A stretch of DNA of 64,000 nt from Dioscorea cayenensis subsp. rotundata. Its lineage: Eukaryota > Streptophyta > Magnoliopsida > Dioscoreales > Dioscoreaceae. The stretch covers positions 11,848,649 to 11,912,648 of the forward strand of contig NC_052487.1 in NCBI RefSeq assembly GCF_009730915.1, given 5' to 3'. Positions 49,201 to 61,456 of this stretch are shown piece by piece. Position 1 is the stretch's first letter. Every line of letters begins with the position of its first letter. A program made the translations under genes and the position numbers. The notes below the pieces were generated by a model. The model worked only from the letters and a program-made list of their open reading frames with translations, was not told the origin of the DNA and ran no database searches.

Positions 49201-49399
49201 GTAAGAAAGGTATACTTAGTAATACTTATGCACAAGTACTTATCAATTACTCTAACTCAAATCAATAATATATTCTACAAAATAGAAAATATAATTATAA
49301 TTGATAATTATGAGTATTTTATCAATCAAAATATTGGGAATCAATATGAAATATATGTACATTATGCATACTATGAGTAGATTACAGGTAGAGGATAGA
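46241..49399. other. Degenerate LTR-like region of the Athila/Tat remnant
   Basis: No genes. At 47710-47810 a GTACCGCAAGTACACCGG...GCGGGTAGTCGAATCC block resembles a block common in large plant gypsy LTRs and leaders. The remainder is AT-rich. LTR borders cannot be set by eye. Confidence 0.35.
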
Positions 49400-50013
49400 A
49401 AACAGGATAATCAATCAACATTGGCTAAACATGCTTGTGCTTAGGGTGTGCTTATCATAAGCACGGGTAAGGGGCTCTTAGCAAGGGTGGGCAGCATAAA
49501 TTTTAAGCGATTCTGGATTTCCAGAGATTTTCACAGGCATCAACAAGAGGTAAGCATGTCCGTGCTTAACCTAAAGCATGCCAAGATTTAGAAGAGAGAC
49601 TGTTTATTGCCTAGGCCAATCATTCTTCAAAACCGAAAAGAGCACCGGTTAAGCACACCCATGCTTAAGACATGTTCGACCAAGGTATTCAAACCCCAAC
49701 TTTAGGGCTGTCCTATTTTCACCCTACTCTTACTGGTGGTCATTGTTTCCTCTTTTGCTTACCTCTCCTTGATCTCTCAACCTAGTTTAGGATTTTTATG
49801 AGCAAAAACTCGCATTCTAATCTCTTTCTTCCAAGGTGTGAGGCTTTCAATTTTTTTTACTTCTTCTCATTCAGTTCATTTAAACAAGGTATGAATTTCT
49901 CAACTAATTTCTTTTATTTCTATACCTAAATCATGGAAATTAATGTTTGCATGATATATTTGATCATTAGAGTGGTATTGCATTGTTATAGAACTAGGAC
50001 TTCACATTTCATC
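49400..50013 (+). other. Athila/Tat-like 5' leader
   Basis: Repeated short CATGCTTGTGCTTA / AAGCATGTCCGTGCTTA-type blocks, as seen in leaders of Athila/Tat elements, run up to the gag-like start. Confidence 0.4.
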
Positions 50014-50553
50014 ATGCCCAAGAAAGGCAATTAAAAACCAGTGATAAACACAGTTAAACTGACCAGAGCATGGACGTGCCCATATTTCCTTTTGATTTGC
50101 AAGATCATGATGCCTCAGAGTATTCTTGAACACCACTCACCGCCACAGAAGAGGTAGAGGGTTGAAGGAATATCAAGATAATCCCCTTAAGGGTTGGAGT
50201 TCATTGTACTCTTCTCATTAGGAGCATTTTAATAGACTTAGCTGAAAGAGATTTGGCGAGGCAAGGACAATTGTTTCAGAGGTCTTAGAGGAGGTAGGGC
50301 TTGCTCTAGCAGTTTGTGAACTCTTCAGTTTTAGAGCACAATAGAGATTTTTTGAGATTAACGATGTCATCTACTTAAAGCTTAACCTAGAGAAACTCTT
50401 AACCTTCACGATGGAGTGAGCACCTTTGAGCTGGAGCCATACTGACATAATCTAGTTCTATATGCATTTCGGCCAATATACAGACTGAATTGCACCAAGT
50501 TCACACTACATCTGGGTTTATATGATAATGAGTACACACAGCATAAGAGTATA
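50014..50553 (+). pseudogene. Athila-like gag remnant
   Basis: It starts ATGCCCAAGAAAGGC. Fragments in several frames read LAERDLARQ, EHNRDFLRLTMSST and FTLHLGLYDNEYT, which match the conserved N-terminal half of Athila gag. Many stops are present. It is cut at its right by the CACTA end at 50554. Confidence 0.65.
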
Positions 50554-51000
50554 CACTACAAGAAAAATCATAAATCGGCACGGTACAATTGGCACGGAAA
50601 TGGGTTTAAAAATCATGCCAAATTGACTTTGGCACCGTATTTGACACCAAAAAATAACCATGGCTATAGAATAGTCACAAATCCATTTTGGCACTGTCTT
50701 TTTATACCGTGCCAAACTTTGTCACTATTTTTAGCACGGTTTTTTAGTGTTGTGCCAAACATTAACATTAATTTTTGGCATAGACTTTGGTTCCATATTT
50801 GTCACAGGTTTGGCACTGTTTTATTGGTTCAGTATTTGGCATGGTTTTTTAGCACGATTTTATATACTATTTTTTCACGGTATTTGGCACAATTTTTAGC
50901 AAAATTTTTTTTGTTACAGCTTTCGGCACACTTTTGTCTGTTCTGTGAAAAAAATAATTTATATGAAATTAATTTTATTAAAATATATTCTATATTTTAT
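50554..51000. mobile_element. CACTA (CMC/EnSpm) transposon left terminus with subterminal repeats
   Basis: CACTACAAGAAAAATC at 50554 is the canonical plant CACTA terminal sequence. About 400 bp of repeated TTTGGCAC(G/C)GT-type motifs in both orientations follow, the subterminal transposase-binding repeats of this superfamily. The inverted partner (TTTTTCTTGTAGTG) was not found downstream, so the element's extent is unknown. Confidence 0.75.
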
Positions 51001-52030
51001 ATTGCTTTACAGGCAACATGAACAAAAATTTTACTAAAATCACAACTTTAAAAAGACAAAACTCAACAAACTAGGTAGATGTTGAATGAAATGAATAACA
51101 AAACATCTAATGAATTAATAATAATTTTAGTCCTCACTTGTGCAGTGAGTTTTTTACAAGACTGTAAAGCAATTCCTCAATCTCATGGTGGAGAGCTATG
51201 ATTCCTTAAGGCAAGCTTTTTCCTTACTATCCCAAAGACCATTGGATACTCAATCACATCATGATAACCAGGGAGGTGCAAAAAATAAAACCACCAACAA
51301 AAAAACAGGATCAGCACACCCTTCAAAACTCACCAACAACTCCACACTTCCCTACAGACCTCTTCCGGATCAACAAGCTCTGCAAACACTCCATAAGGGT
51401 CCTTCCTGCTGCAACACACAAACAACCAAAAATATATATATATATCTTTCAACACAAATCACATTTCAAAGAAGCAAAATATCAACAGAGGCAAATACTA
51501 ACACCACATTCTGTAGCTTATCAAGGACCATTTCCAATATCTTATGATTCGGCAACCTAGTTCCCATTCACGATCCATTACAAACACCTTAAAAAAAAGG
51601 CATTAATAACAGCATAAACACCCGCCTTCGTTTTAAATTCCTAACAAAAGTCAATGCAGAAGCTGATAAAATTCAAAACCTTGAACTCGGTCCTACTACA
51701 AAGCAATGTATTGCATGCATTTCATGATATATAACTTGAACTTGTTCTGCCTAACATCAAAAGAATTCACTCAAGTGTTTGGATCTAACATACAATTAGT
51801 GATGAGAATAAAACATAAAGCTAATATAGTGAACATGTCCATTAGCATAGTCTTCCCTGCATGCGATGTATAAACTTCAGCAAAAAGCACCTAAATATCA
51901 ACCATACAAGAATGTCTAAAAGGTTGTAAGATCAGTTTGATAAATCAAAGAGAAGAACAAATATACGGATTAGAAATAAAGGATGAGAACTTCAAAGGGT
52001 CAACAAAGCCTCGTTAAGAAGTATACAAAC
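51001..52030. other. Non-coding region between the CACTA end and the XB3-like fragment
   Basis: AT-rich. The open frames at 51185-51560 resemble no family I know. It may be internal CACTA sequence. Confidence 0.4.
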
Positions 52031-53153
52031 CTATAAGATCAATAGTAGTCCCATCTTCAACTGTGACCTCAGAGACAGAAGCACCTAGATCCAAAAGTAT
52101 GTGAATAGTCTCAGCATGTCCATTCAGCGCAGCCATGTAGAGGGCAGTGATGCCACCATCAGCCTTTTTGTTAACTATCTTAACTAGAGCACTGCCAAGG
52201 AAAAATTAGAAGTGATGTAAGAATTTATCAAAAATGAATTTGTTGTAGATGAGGAGCAGAGAATTCCACATAATCTTCATCAAATTTTGATGTAGAGGTC
52301 TCTTGACCTGACCTCATCCTCATAATATGCCAAAAATAGATATGCTCCGCACATAGTCAACCAGTAGAAGGCGAACACAGCGAGTATGACCATTTAGAGC
52401 TGCAAAGTGGAGAGCAGTTCCACCATTAAGATAATCCATTATGTTAATCTAAAATCCAATGCCCATATATTGCATGAGAAGTGTAATAAAAGAAGCCATT
52501 CGACATCAGCATTATCAACAAAAAGAATAATGATAACTCATCAGAATCACTTTCGTTGGCTCTGAAAAGGATTAGAGTCTGAACAATCTCCCAGTGACCA
52601 TATTGACATGCTTGCATTAAAGCAGTCTGATGGTAACATGATATTGTTGTATCATTATTGGAACTCAATCAAATGAAAGCAAACATGGTCTTCTTATAAA
52701 TTCAGCATCTGACAATGAAAATAAATAAACCACAGCATAGAGTTCATACCATACATAAGATTCATAAGTGAATTAGAAAGAACAAGGAAAAGATAAAAGC
52801 TTTACCTGACCACAAATATTTTGAAGATTTATATAAACACCAGACTTAATCAAAAGAGTGACAATCTGAGGAAGCAGAAGGAAGGAACTCATCAAATAAA
52901 AGAAAACCATATCTGGCACACCAAATCGAATGGTGACAAAGCATTGATAATCAGTAACCTTATTGTGGCCCTGTGTAGCCGAATAATGCAAAGGTGAATT
53001 CCAAACACCAAAGGTGGAATACTGGGCAAGCCGGTGATTGTATTCCAGGAGGGCCTTGGCTTCTTGAAGGTAGCCATCTCTGGCAGCTGAAACCGACCTC
53101 CCTCCTCCGACTTCCAATGTCAGCTTCCTCATCAACACTCTCAACAAGATCAA
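52031..53153 (-). pseudogene. XB3/XBAT32-like ankyrin E3 ligase, N-terminal part only
   Basis: Minus-strand exons are 53153-52959 ([32 protein letters not shown]), 52865-52806 ([14 protein letters not shown]), 52626-about 52551 ([20 protein letters not shown]), 52448-about 52345 ([19 protein letters not shown]) and 52191-52031 ([36 protein letters not shown]). They are in the order of the ankyrin repeats of XB3-type E3 ligases, with introns kept. The later ankyrin repeats and the RING finger are missing, and the donor after exon 3 reads GA for GT. Not a working ligase. Confidence 0.85.
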
Positions 53154-53712
53154 CCCTCATCGCCGAGGACCATATTATTTGCTTCATTATAAGCAAATAA
53201 TAGTACAACAATTCATAAAAGTACAACAGATAAAATAAAGAAGACAAAAGAAACATGATACATTATCATCGCCCACGAAAGATAGAGTCCAAACTAGAAA
53301 TAGCAATAAGATATTAGTGGTGTCGTGAAGTCTGTATAAAGAGTGTCATCCATCCAAGCAATTGTTCATAGATTTATAACTTCATTAGTCATATATATAT
53401 AGCCAATTAACATTGCTGATATTATATGCAATTGTATGACATGCATATATATATATATATTGGTTAATAGAGGAGACTAGATATTGAATGCATTTTAAAT
53501 CGTAGGAATGAAAGAGAAGGCATGTCTTGGGGGAAAGTGACAATGTACTTACCAGAAGATTAACTGTTGGGGAAGCTTCTAGCCTCCTCTTTGACTTCCT
53601 ATTAAACTCAGGCTCTGGTTTGTGGTATGTGGTTGAGGATCCGTCGACACTCGCTATCTTTCATTTAGTTTCTGCAAACTGTTTGTCTATTTGTTTGTTA
53701 CTTTGTTGCTTG

Positions 53713-53770
<58 letters not shown>
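53713..53770. repeat. (ATA)n microsatellite
   Basis: About 19 trinucleotide units. It gives poly-Ile open frames on both strands that are not genes. Confidence 0.95.
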
Positions 53771-53946
53771 GGGGTTCAAGATGTGTGACAGTGTGCATGT
53801 GTCTAGTGGTACTATTACTGCAGTGAATTGGCTTTGTTTGTTTCTCTGTATCCGTGCAATGTAGATATGATATCATGTGAATAAAGATGAAAAACTAAAT
53901 AGTTGTGCTGATACCTGGCCTTGAACAATCCCTAGTTTAATATTTT

Positions 53947-54232
53947 TAGCTGTTTGTATTCGTTGGTTAGTTAATGCAAGACTATACTCATTAGATAAAT
54001 GAACATTCGAAGAAGACCAAGACTTGCATTGATAATGAGTTATTTTTTAGCCCTTTGTATTTGTTGTAGTTAGTTAATGCAAGACTATACTCATTAGATA
54101 AATGAACATTCGAAGAAGACCAAGACTTGCATTGATAATGAGTTATTTTTTAGCCGTTTGTATTCCTTGTAGTTAGTTAATGCAAGACTATACTCATTAG
54201 ATAAATGAACATTCGAAGAAGACCAAGACTTC
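53947..54232. repeat. About 102-bp tandem repeat, 2.8 copies
   Basis: Units begin TAGC at 53947, 54048 and 54151. Each contains GTTAATGCAAGACTATACTC and CATTCGAAGAAGACCAAGAC. The copies are nearly identical. Confidence 0.9.
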
Positions 54233-54382
54233 TGTGCATCTGTAATGGTGAAAAAAACTATATAGTTGTCTTTGGTACCTGGCCTTGAACATGTGTTTTT
54301 TCGAGTAATCTACAGGTTAAACATATGCACATTAGAAATATTAAGTTGAATGAATAATCCAGAGAAAGAGAGAGTGATGTAC

Positions 54383-54893
54383 AGTGTTGTCAAAGATGGC
54401 ATGGTTGAGAACCATGGAGGCACATCTAATGCACCAAAGGAATTGTTACTCAAGTCCCTGAAAGCAAAAAACTAATTATTTAAAAAAATCAGCAAAGTGA
54501 TTCAGAAATCACTGAAAATCTAGCACTTACACATAAGAGAGTGCATTCATTCCAATTAAGTTTGGCAAGGACCAGATAACATATTATTCGATAAATACCT
54601 GAAATGGAAACAATGATCACTAATCGTATATTATTTACATGAAACATTATAAAGTTTTCAACAAAAATATTTCTTCTCACAGTTCTTTGATGCTAGCAAG
54701 GCTATTAAGAATGGGAGGTACTGGCCCGGTTAATTTATTTCGGTCGAGACACCTGTTAGAATGTTTCAAGTAGTAAATCTTAATGCATTGCATTTGTTAA
54801 TTTCTCTTTAGATAAACCTACAGAGCCTCTAATGTCGGCACTAGGTTCAGTGTTGAAGGAATGCTTCCATTGAAGTTATTGTTGTTGACAATC
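54383..54893 (-). pseudogene. LRR receptor-like kinase fragment: four LRR exons
   Basis: Minus strand, in order: 54893-54832 (NNNNFNGSIPSTLN), 54752-54681 (LDRNKLTGPVPPILNSLASI), 54598-54531 (LSNNMLSGP / LIGMNALSYV) and 54457-54383 (DLSNNSFGALDVPPWFSTMP). Each exon is about one 24-residue LRR, and the last motif is typical of the plant LRR-VIII-type receptor kinases. Exon 3 is 1 bp short, which shifts its frame. No kinase or membrane segment is present nearby. Confidence 0.8.
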
Positions 54894-54900
54894 CTGGTGT

Positions 54901-56941
54901 ATGTCAAAGATGTTAAAACTAAGTATAGTAATTTAGCTTTGATATATAGAGCTTACACATGTATAGAGAAAATACAGAAGAATTCACTATTGCGAACCTA
55001 CAAAAAGTGAAGTGATTGACACAGTATATCCTTTATTCTCTATTTTTTTGATGTCTTCTCGCCAAAATAATAACAATAGTAATAATTAAATTTAAGAAAA
55101 ATCAAGTCGATAACATGATTTTTACGGTGATCATCGTCCAAAAATGCGGTTTAATTATTTCGATATGCAAGAGTCCGGAAGATTGGAAACTACAATTCAC
55201 CGGATCCTACATACCCCAAGTTTAATAAATGCACCCCAAGTTTTCTTTGCAATTTCAACATTTTTTTAATTGATTAAATCCTAAATTACTTGCTAAAAAC
55301 CTTTTCAACCTATAGTATACAACTTAAATCTATGCGACACATTACATGCAAAGACTAGAAAGCGATACATACGACTCGGTACCAAAGAAATCAAATTCAT
55401 AAGTGTACTCCAAAGCATTAATTAAATGAAACAATCCCAATCATTCATAAGTGTCAACGCCCGGAGGAAGCGTACTACTAAAATAGGGTTTCAAAAGAGG
55501 TACCAACAAAGGTAAGTAACTAATGAGAGGACCTAGAATTTGAGAACAAACTCACACCATAATCAGACCTTGAAATCAAAACTCCAAAGTTTAATATCAT
55601 CAATTAAATTGTTATGCATGTAGAACCAGTTTAAACAATAAAACTCCAATGAGACCTCAATATCATCAAGCTAACAATTAACTTAGTAACTCATTCTAGT
55701 TAGCCTACAGGTTTTACAAGAATATATATATATACATATGAGTTCATCTGAATTCTAGTTTCTATCAAGGTGGTAAGCAAAAAAACAAGGATTTCTTCAA
55801 AAAAATGTCTTTTTTTATAGATTTTTTTCAAAACACCATTACTATCACGAGTCGGGTCCTCATCTATTCTAGCTAACCATTTTTATATATGTATATTATA
55901 TTATATACACACCTACCATATCATGTAAATGTACATTAATTATTTTTCCTCATTGCAAGGTATAGTGAACAAAGAAGATTACCTCTCAATTATCTTGAGG
56001 CGGCTTGATTGGAAAGAAGTCTTGCTCTTTTCTTTTTGTGCTTTTTATAGGAGCGGCTGGAGGGCTGTGTGTTGAGAAGTTGATTGAAGACAAGACCCGG
56101 ATTGCCGGCATGGTGAGCAAGTAAGGTGTATGGAGGTGAGACAGGTCAGGTGCGCTGGAGAGGAAGCAAACGGGCATGGCTTTGAGACACTGAGTATGAA
56201 GAACCACTCTGTTCAGTGAGCAGGGCATGGATGCTAAGTTGTATGAGTAGTTGTAGCAGTTGAAACCTTTTGTGAATGTACTAATATTTATATATATATG
56301 TATCTCTGGGAGTGAGTGGTGAGCCAATGGTTAAGTGAGTCTAGATTATCTTTAGTCCAATGGGAAGTTGTTTTGTTGTATCAACCAATGGGTGTTAAGT
56401 CTAGTGCTTTACTTGTTTGTAGTTTTATATATATTTCCATAAGCTAGTGGATGTGATTGATTGGTGAGAAACTCTTACGTCTCCACTGTTTTTTTCTTTT
56501 TTTGCCTTGACCTTTTTTTGACTTCAAAGCAAAACAATACTGGGAAAACCTCAAGCATATCGTCGAACACCTTTGATCACACTCTTGTTCATCTTCCATA
56601 TCACAACAATGTGGCTGTGCAAATTAAGGGGCAGAGAGGAGCAAGAATTTGAGCTCTTAAAAAATTCCAACCCTAAATACCACAAATTATGACTAACAAA
56701 TCAAAACACAAGATCAAACACCTTAATGCATCAAACTGAAGCCCTAGAACAATTCAATCAATGAAAAAACCAAAGAAAGATACCTCGATCAAGTGCAAAC
56801 TTCAAGGGTTTCACAAATCGAGATCTAATCAACTCTAAGATGAAGAGAGACGATGAGATCGGAAGAAGATGGAGATCCAAAGTAGCACACGAATCGCGAG
56901 TTTACGACAAACAAGATGCTCTTGAACTTTCTCAAGAGGGT

Positions 56942-56944
<3 letters not shown>
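54901..56944. other. Non-coding region, no gene recognised
   Basis: AT-rich. The open frame at 55986-56327 (-) and the one at 56461-56652 (+) match nothing I know. This may be flanking intron or promoter sequence of the broken LRR gene. Confidence 0.4.

Positions 56945-56979
<35 letters not shown>
56945..56979. repeat. (AG)n microsatellite at the edge of MULE B
   Basis: About 17 AG units, ending some 10 bp before the MULE terminus. Confidence 0.95.
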
Positions 56980-56982
<3 letters not shown>

Positions 56983-56987
56983 TGGGA

Positions 56988-57660
56988 AGAAAATTGCCAA
57001 AAAAACCCTCTAAGTTTGTAAAATTGCCAAAAACACCCCGTTAGTTTTGCAATCCCTAAAAAAACCCCCTCCTTTTTAAACTCTATGTTTTTCAAACCCC
57101 CAAAAGGCATAGCGGATGTGAGCGGAGTGAGTTTTAAATTTTATGGACGAAAATGCCCTTGCATGGGGAGTCGTGGTACTGCGACTATCTCGGCGGTTTG
57201 AGAGGAAGTGGGGTGGGTTTCCGTAGGGTAACGAGAGGCAATTTATTGGAGCCGTTTACTTGCTTTTTCTCAACTCACGTCTTGACTTTTCCATTTCGAA
57301 AAGTGTCTCGAAGTTGTCTCTACGGTGAAGCCTCCGTAATTCTGACTTTTTCCCTTTCCACGGTATCTCGAAGGAGAAGTCCCCACGCAACTAGTTGGCA
57401 TTTCATCGGGTTTGCAATCTAAGGTATTGAGTATGGTTTTATGTTAGCGTTACATTACAAAAGAAAGATTTTTTCGGTTTTGTTTTGTGCTCTGTTTTTT
57501 GTTGGAAGATATTGAAAGTCTGCGAGGGGATTTCTCATTTTGGGGTTTTTGTTAGTCTGCGAGGGAGATTTCTCGGCTAGGGTTTTGTTTTGTTTTGCAT
57601 TTTTATCTGTATACACTATCGAAATAGTTTTTTTCGATTGTTATGATTTAATGTAATATT
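56988..57660 (-). repeat. Terminal region of MULE B
   Basis: Matches the right-terminal region of copy A in reverse complement, including AATTGCCAAAAA units, GGCATTTCATCGGGTTTGCA and GGGGATTTCTCATTTTGGGG. It is bounded on the left by the AG microsatellite. Confidence 0.75.
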
Positions 57661-57721
57661 TATAATGTACATTTTCCCCTTTCGTTTGATATGGTTGCGA
57701 GTTTTACAAATGAGGGTTGAC

Positions 57722-57875
57722 GTTTAAGAAATGAGATGTTCTGAGTTTAAAAATTTGTTGTCTACATTTAAGTATTCTCATCTCTGTTTAATAAAGCGGG
57801 TCTCGTTTAACATTTGATATCTACGTTTAATAAGCGAGAGGTTCTGGTTTAAAACCTTATATTTCAGCTTAAACT
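57722..57875 (+). repeat. About 20-bp GTTTAA array before the PMD exon, MULE B
   Basis: Motif starts at 57722, 57745, 57766, 57786, 57805, 57825, 57847 and 57868 (GCTTAA). It precedes the ATG at 57927 and matches the array upstream of the same gene in copy A. Confidence 0.8.
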
Positions 57876-58754
57876 TTTTGTGAATCTGCATGTTAAATGT
57901 GTTGTTATTATCGCGAGCTTGTGATTATGGCGGTCAACCTAGTTAATGGGGGATGCTATTTGACACTAATAGTGGAGACCTTAGCTGAATTGAAAGATAA
58001 CATGACCCCTCGACACTGGGAGATTATTCGAAGGACACCGTTTGCGGCGTTCATTTGAGTGGAAGCTATATACCAAGAGAGGGCCCTTCTTGATTCTCTT
58101 TTTGCAAAGATGCGATGGTCGCGCAATAAATTCGAGGATCGGGGAAAAGCTTCTTTGAGTTTTCGAGACCTCAATATGTGGCCCTCGTTCTTGAGTCGCG
58201 TTGCGATGGCGGCGGGATGCGTCTTCGAAGAAGAAAACCCGGTCAGCGTTCGAAGGGAGGTATCTATCAAAAACCTACGAGAGACATAGAGACTCTATCA
58301 AGAGCGTTACAGTGCAACTTGTTTGACGAGAGGGAGAAGAAGATAATTTTGTCAAACTCGATGGTGTACCTCATGGAGTGCAGATCCTCTTCCAAAATAC
58401 ATCATGCTCGGTTACGAACTAGATGGGTTGATTATATCAATGATCTACCGACCATGAGGCGATACGCGTAGGCGCGAGCTGACGCCGAGTGGCTTATGGA
58501 GGATATTCACTAGCGGCCGCTCGAGTGCAAGATAGATGCTGTGGGAAGAAGACCAACCACGAGGGGTACATTAAGGGTTGCTCGGTCGCGCTTAACGTCT
58601 GCGGTTTTCTGGTGACGGAGCGGGGAAGAAAGTCCGTTTGGCAAGATCCCAAGGATCTTTGTGCTACGGTGAAAGTACTTCAGGAAGCAAGCGGCGGTGA
58701 GAAACCCAGACTTGTTGTTGCTCGATGGAAAAGAGGTAATAAATCATGGACAAT

Positions 58755-58930
58755 GTTTAACATAAGTCTTTAATTTTTAAACATATTATTTAGCGTTTAA
58801 CTTTCGTATTTACCGTTTAAAACTTATTCATCTTGGTTTTAAATATTTTTGTTCTCCGTTTAAATATATTCTATAACGTTTAAATATATAAACACTTTCT
58901 GTTTAAATATAGTTTTTTTATAGTTTAAAA
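58755..58930 (+). repeat. About 20-bp GTTTAA array, MULE B PMD-Ulp1 intron
   Basis: Motif starts at 58755, 58775, 58795, 58815, 58837, 58858, 58878, 58901 and 58923. Confidence 0.85.
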
Positions 58931-60180
58931 TGAATGATTTATCTGAAATTGTTTGGTTTACATATGTTAGTTTCTGAGGTGGTTCCGTGAATCTTTGAAG
59001 AAGAAATATTTATTGGGGCTAACCGACGGATGGATGCTATTGCTTCAGAACCACTTGCTCATCGGCAGGATGAGAGGGCAGCTTCTATCGTGCGTGCTCG
59101 ACGCCGTTCTCCTACTTCCAGCCCACCACGCGCACGCATTCCTCGGCTGGGAGAGCCTTCCCCCACCCCGGCGGTTGCAGCAACCCCCACCACGACAGCG
59201 GCGGTGCCCCGATTATGGTAGCCCCCGACCGTGGCGGCCCCTCCGGCCAGTGGCGACGCCCACCGGCGACATTAGGCGAAGATGTCACCGCCACACTTAT
59301 GCAGGTGTGCGGATATTGATGACCAGAGTTTCCTCGACTTATCGGCTCGTGTTGAAGCAGCTGGAAGGGCGTTCGCAACCGATGCGCCATCCCTCAAAGC
59401 TGCAGCACGGGACGAGCGAGGCGTCGGAATTTGGCGACAACGACATCATCGGGAAGGTCGTTTCCAAAGGCGGCCACATTCGAAGAGACTTGCGAAAAAA
59501 ATAGGGAGAACAATCTGCCTCTGTCTCCACCGCCTGGTGACGATGAAAAAAATAGCAACACCATCGTGGCGGTTGAGGAAGGGACGTTAACTCTCTTCTT
59601 AATGAATCGATAGACCCGGGTGGAACCAGTTTGCGAGATGCGGCATCAAAGATGGACACAATCCTGCGGATCAAGAACAAGCTAAGGGTGTGTCTCCCAA
59701 TGATCTTTGTTGTCAGTGGCCACGGTTGAGAAGATCGTTGAATGCATTTGCTGAGTGGACGACGATCTGCATCGAGCGGGACACAATCCCACCACGACTA
59801 GAATCATGTAAGGATGTGTACTGCGGTTGATGTTGTCGCCGTCGTCCCCGCATCGAAGCCAGACACAATCCCACAACAAGAACAACCATGTAAGGATGTG
59901 TCTACAGTTGATGCTGTCGCCGTCGTCCCCGCATCGAAGGAAGATGTTGCTGGTGCTGAACACCGTAAAGGTGGAACGACAGTGCCCCATGAAGACCCCG
60001 AGCCCAGCAGCGAGCGAGAGATGATCAAGGCCAATCAACAATGGGACGGGGACGGCTCGAAAAAGCTTTTTATTCCCATGGGTTGGCTCGTCTCGTCTTA
60101 ATAAATACTGAGCGAGGAGTTGATGAGGATCTTCCTCAGTGCTCTATGGACGGGTAAGTCTAAAGTTTTTTTATGATAGT

Positions 60181-60360
60181 GTTTAAAAGTTTTTTTATTA
60201 TAGTGTTTAACGATTTTCTAATAGTGTTTAATGTCTTTATGTTATAATTTAATTTGTCTATAGCGTTTAATTATATATAATATCATTTAACAATTTATAA
60301 TATCATTTACATATTTACAATATGGTCTTATTATATCTGTTATTGTTTAACCTCGACCTT
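60181..60360 (+). repeat. About 20-bp GTTTAA array, MULE B PMD-Ulp1 intron
   Basis: Motif starts at 60181, 60205, 60226, 60247, 60265, 60285, 60305 (ATTTAC) and 60355. Confidence 0.8.
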
Positions 60361-61332
60361 TGTTGTGTGGAAGAATAGTATTTCGTCGCCACCACAGGGA
60401 CAAATTATACCATGTTGCTTGAGGGAAGGAGATGGTCGCGAGATGGTGTGATGGACTCTTTCGTATGCATAATATAAAAGTCGCTGAGCAAAGAGCCATA
60501 TCCTTACAAGAAGCGCGCCTCCATCACCAAACCGCTTCTTGTTGTTCATGTCAAAGCGAGGACGGCCATTTGAAACAATTATGGCTATGGTCGAGGGATC
60601 GCTGTCGCAACTTGCTTGAAGTTCAAATTGTCATCCTCCAGATAATCATGAATGGCCACTTCCATGTCAGTAGGTCCTTGACAATGATAAACAAGAATAC
60701 ATGCATTATTCTTCATGTCCGGGGTATGATAAAGACGCGTTGGACATGGTAAGTTCTTTAATTATGTCCGATTAATAGTGTTTGGTATTTAATCGGTATT
60801 CTAATCTCAACTTGCATATCTCGGCGGTAGGAATCTATTCGACAATTGTAGCCGATATGGAGTTCGCGAGTCGGCGACAACAAAAGTACCCACTCGTGCG
60901 CGACATGGAAACCCCACGCCAAAAAAACAAGGAAGCGTCGATTGCGCGAGCTCGCATCATGCGGTTTATCGAGCAATTACTTTGGGGTGAGAAGTTACGG
61001 CTACTGCGAGACTGGGAGCGTTCCTTACCTCGAGTTAAGGTATGTTACCCGCATACTTAAGGAGGGAGGCACCCGCGTCCATGAGAAAGGTGGAGTGCGT
61101 CACAAGCGGGTTAAATTTTGTTTTTGAAGAACATGTCTTGTATATCTCAATGTCAATTTTGTTTTCGAATGTAAACCTGGACATTCAATTCATTGTTTTG
61201 GTTTCGGAAGAACATGACTTGTATATCTCAATGTAAATTTTGTTTGTTTTCAATTGTAAAGCAGGTTAAATTCCATTCAGTTTTATTTCATTGTTTAATT
61301 TACGTTGTAATTGTGTACATTTCCTTTTCATT

Positions 61333-61456
61333 GTTTAAATATACCATATATCGTTTAAACATCAGTTTGAAATATTTCAAATTACAGTATATCCGTTTAA
61401 AATAACACTGTCTCTGTTTAAATAAATGCATTCATTGTAAAGAGTAAGAGTTTAAA
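61333..61456. repeat. GTTTAA array between the convergent genes of MULE B
   Basis: Motifs at 61333, 61353, 61374 (ATTTCA), 61395, 61416, 61436 (TTGTAA) and 61450. It is at the same place as 3240-3425 in copy A. Confidence 0.8.

Larger units (their letters stand above)
57927..61090 (+). pseudogene. PMD - linker - Ulp1 gene of MULE B, broken
   Basis: ATG 57927 opens a plant mobile domain: VNLVNGGCYL, RHWEIIRRTPFAAF, then a TGA near 58057-58060. It continues in other frames with NKFEDRG and a short PMD tail. A Pro/Ala-rich linker covers about 59000-60110. The Ulp1 part is near 60650-61060. The His region (NGHFHV) is kept, and GATTGC for the catalytic Asp-Cys exists but in a shifted frame beside METPRQKNKEAS. 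Several frameshifts are present, so it is non-functional. Arrays of GTTTAAA at 58755-58930 and 60181-60360 separate the coding parts. Confidence 0.78.

Noticed and set aside
51185..51560. Two overlapping frames of 120 and 99 residues
   Set aside because: No recognisable motif, overlapping in different frames, AT-rich setting next to CACTA sequence.
53527..53876. Open frames with poly-Ile on both strands
   Set aside because: They are the (ATA)n repeat read in two directions.
55986..56327. 113-residue minus-strand frame
   Set aside because: No family resemblance and no splice or neighbour support; could be chance.
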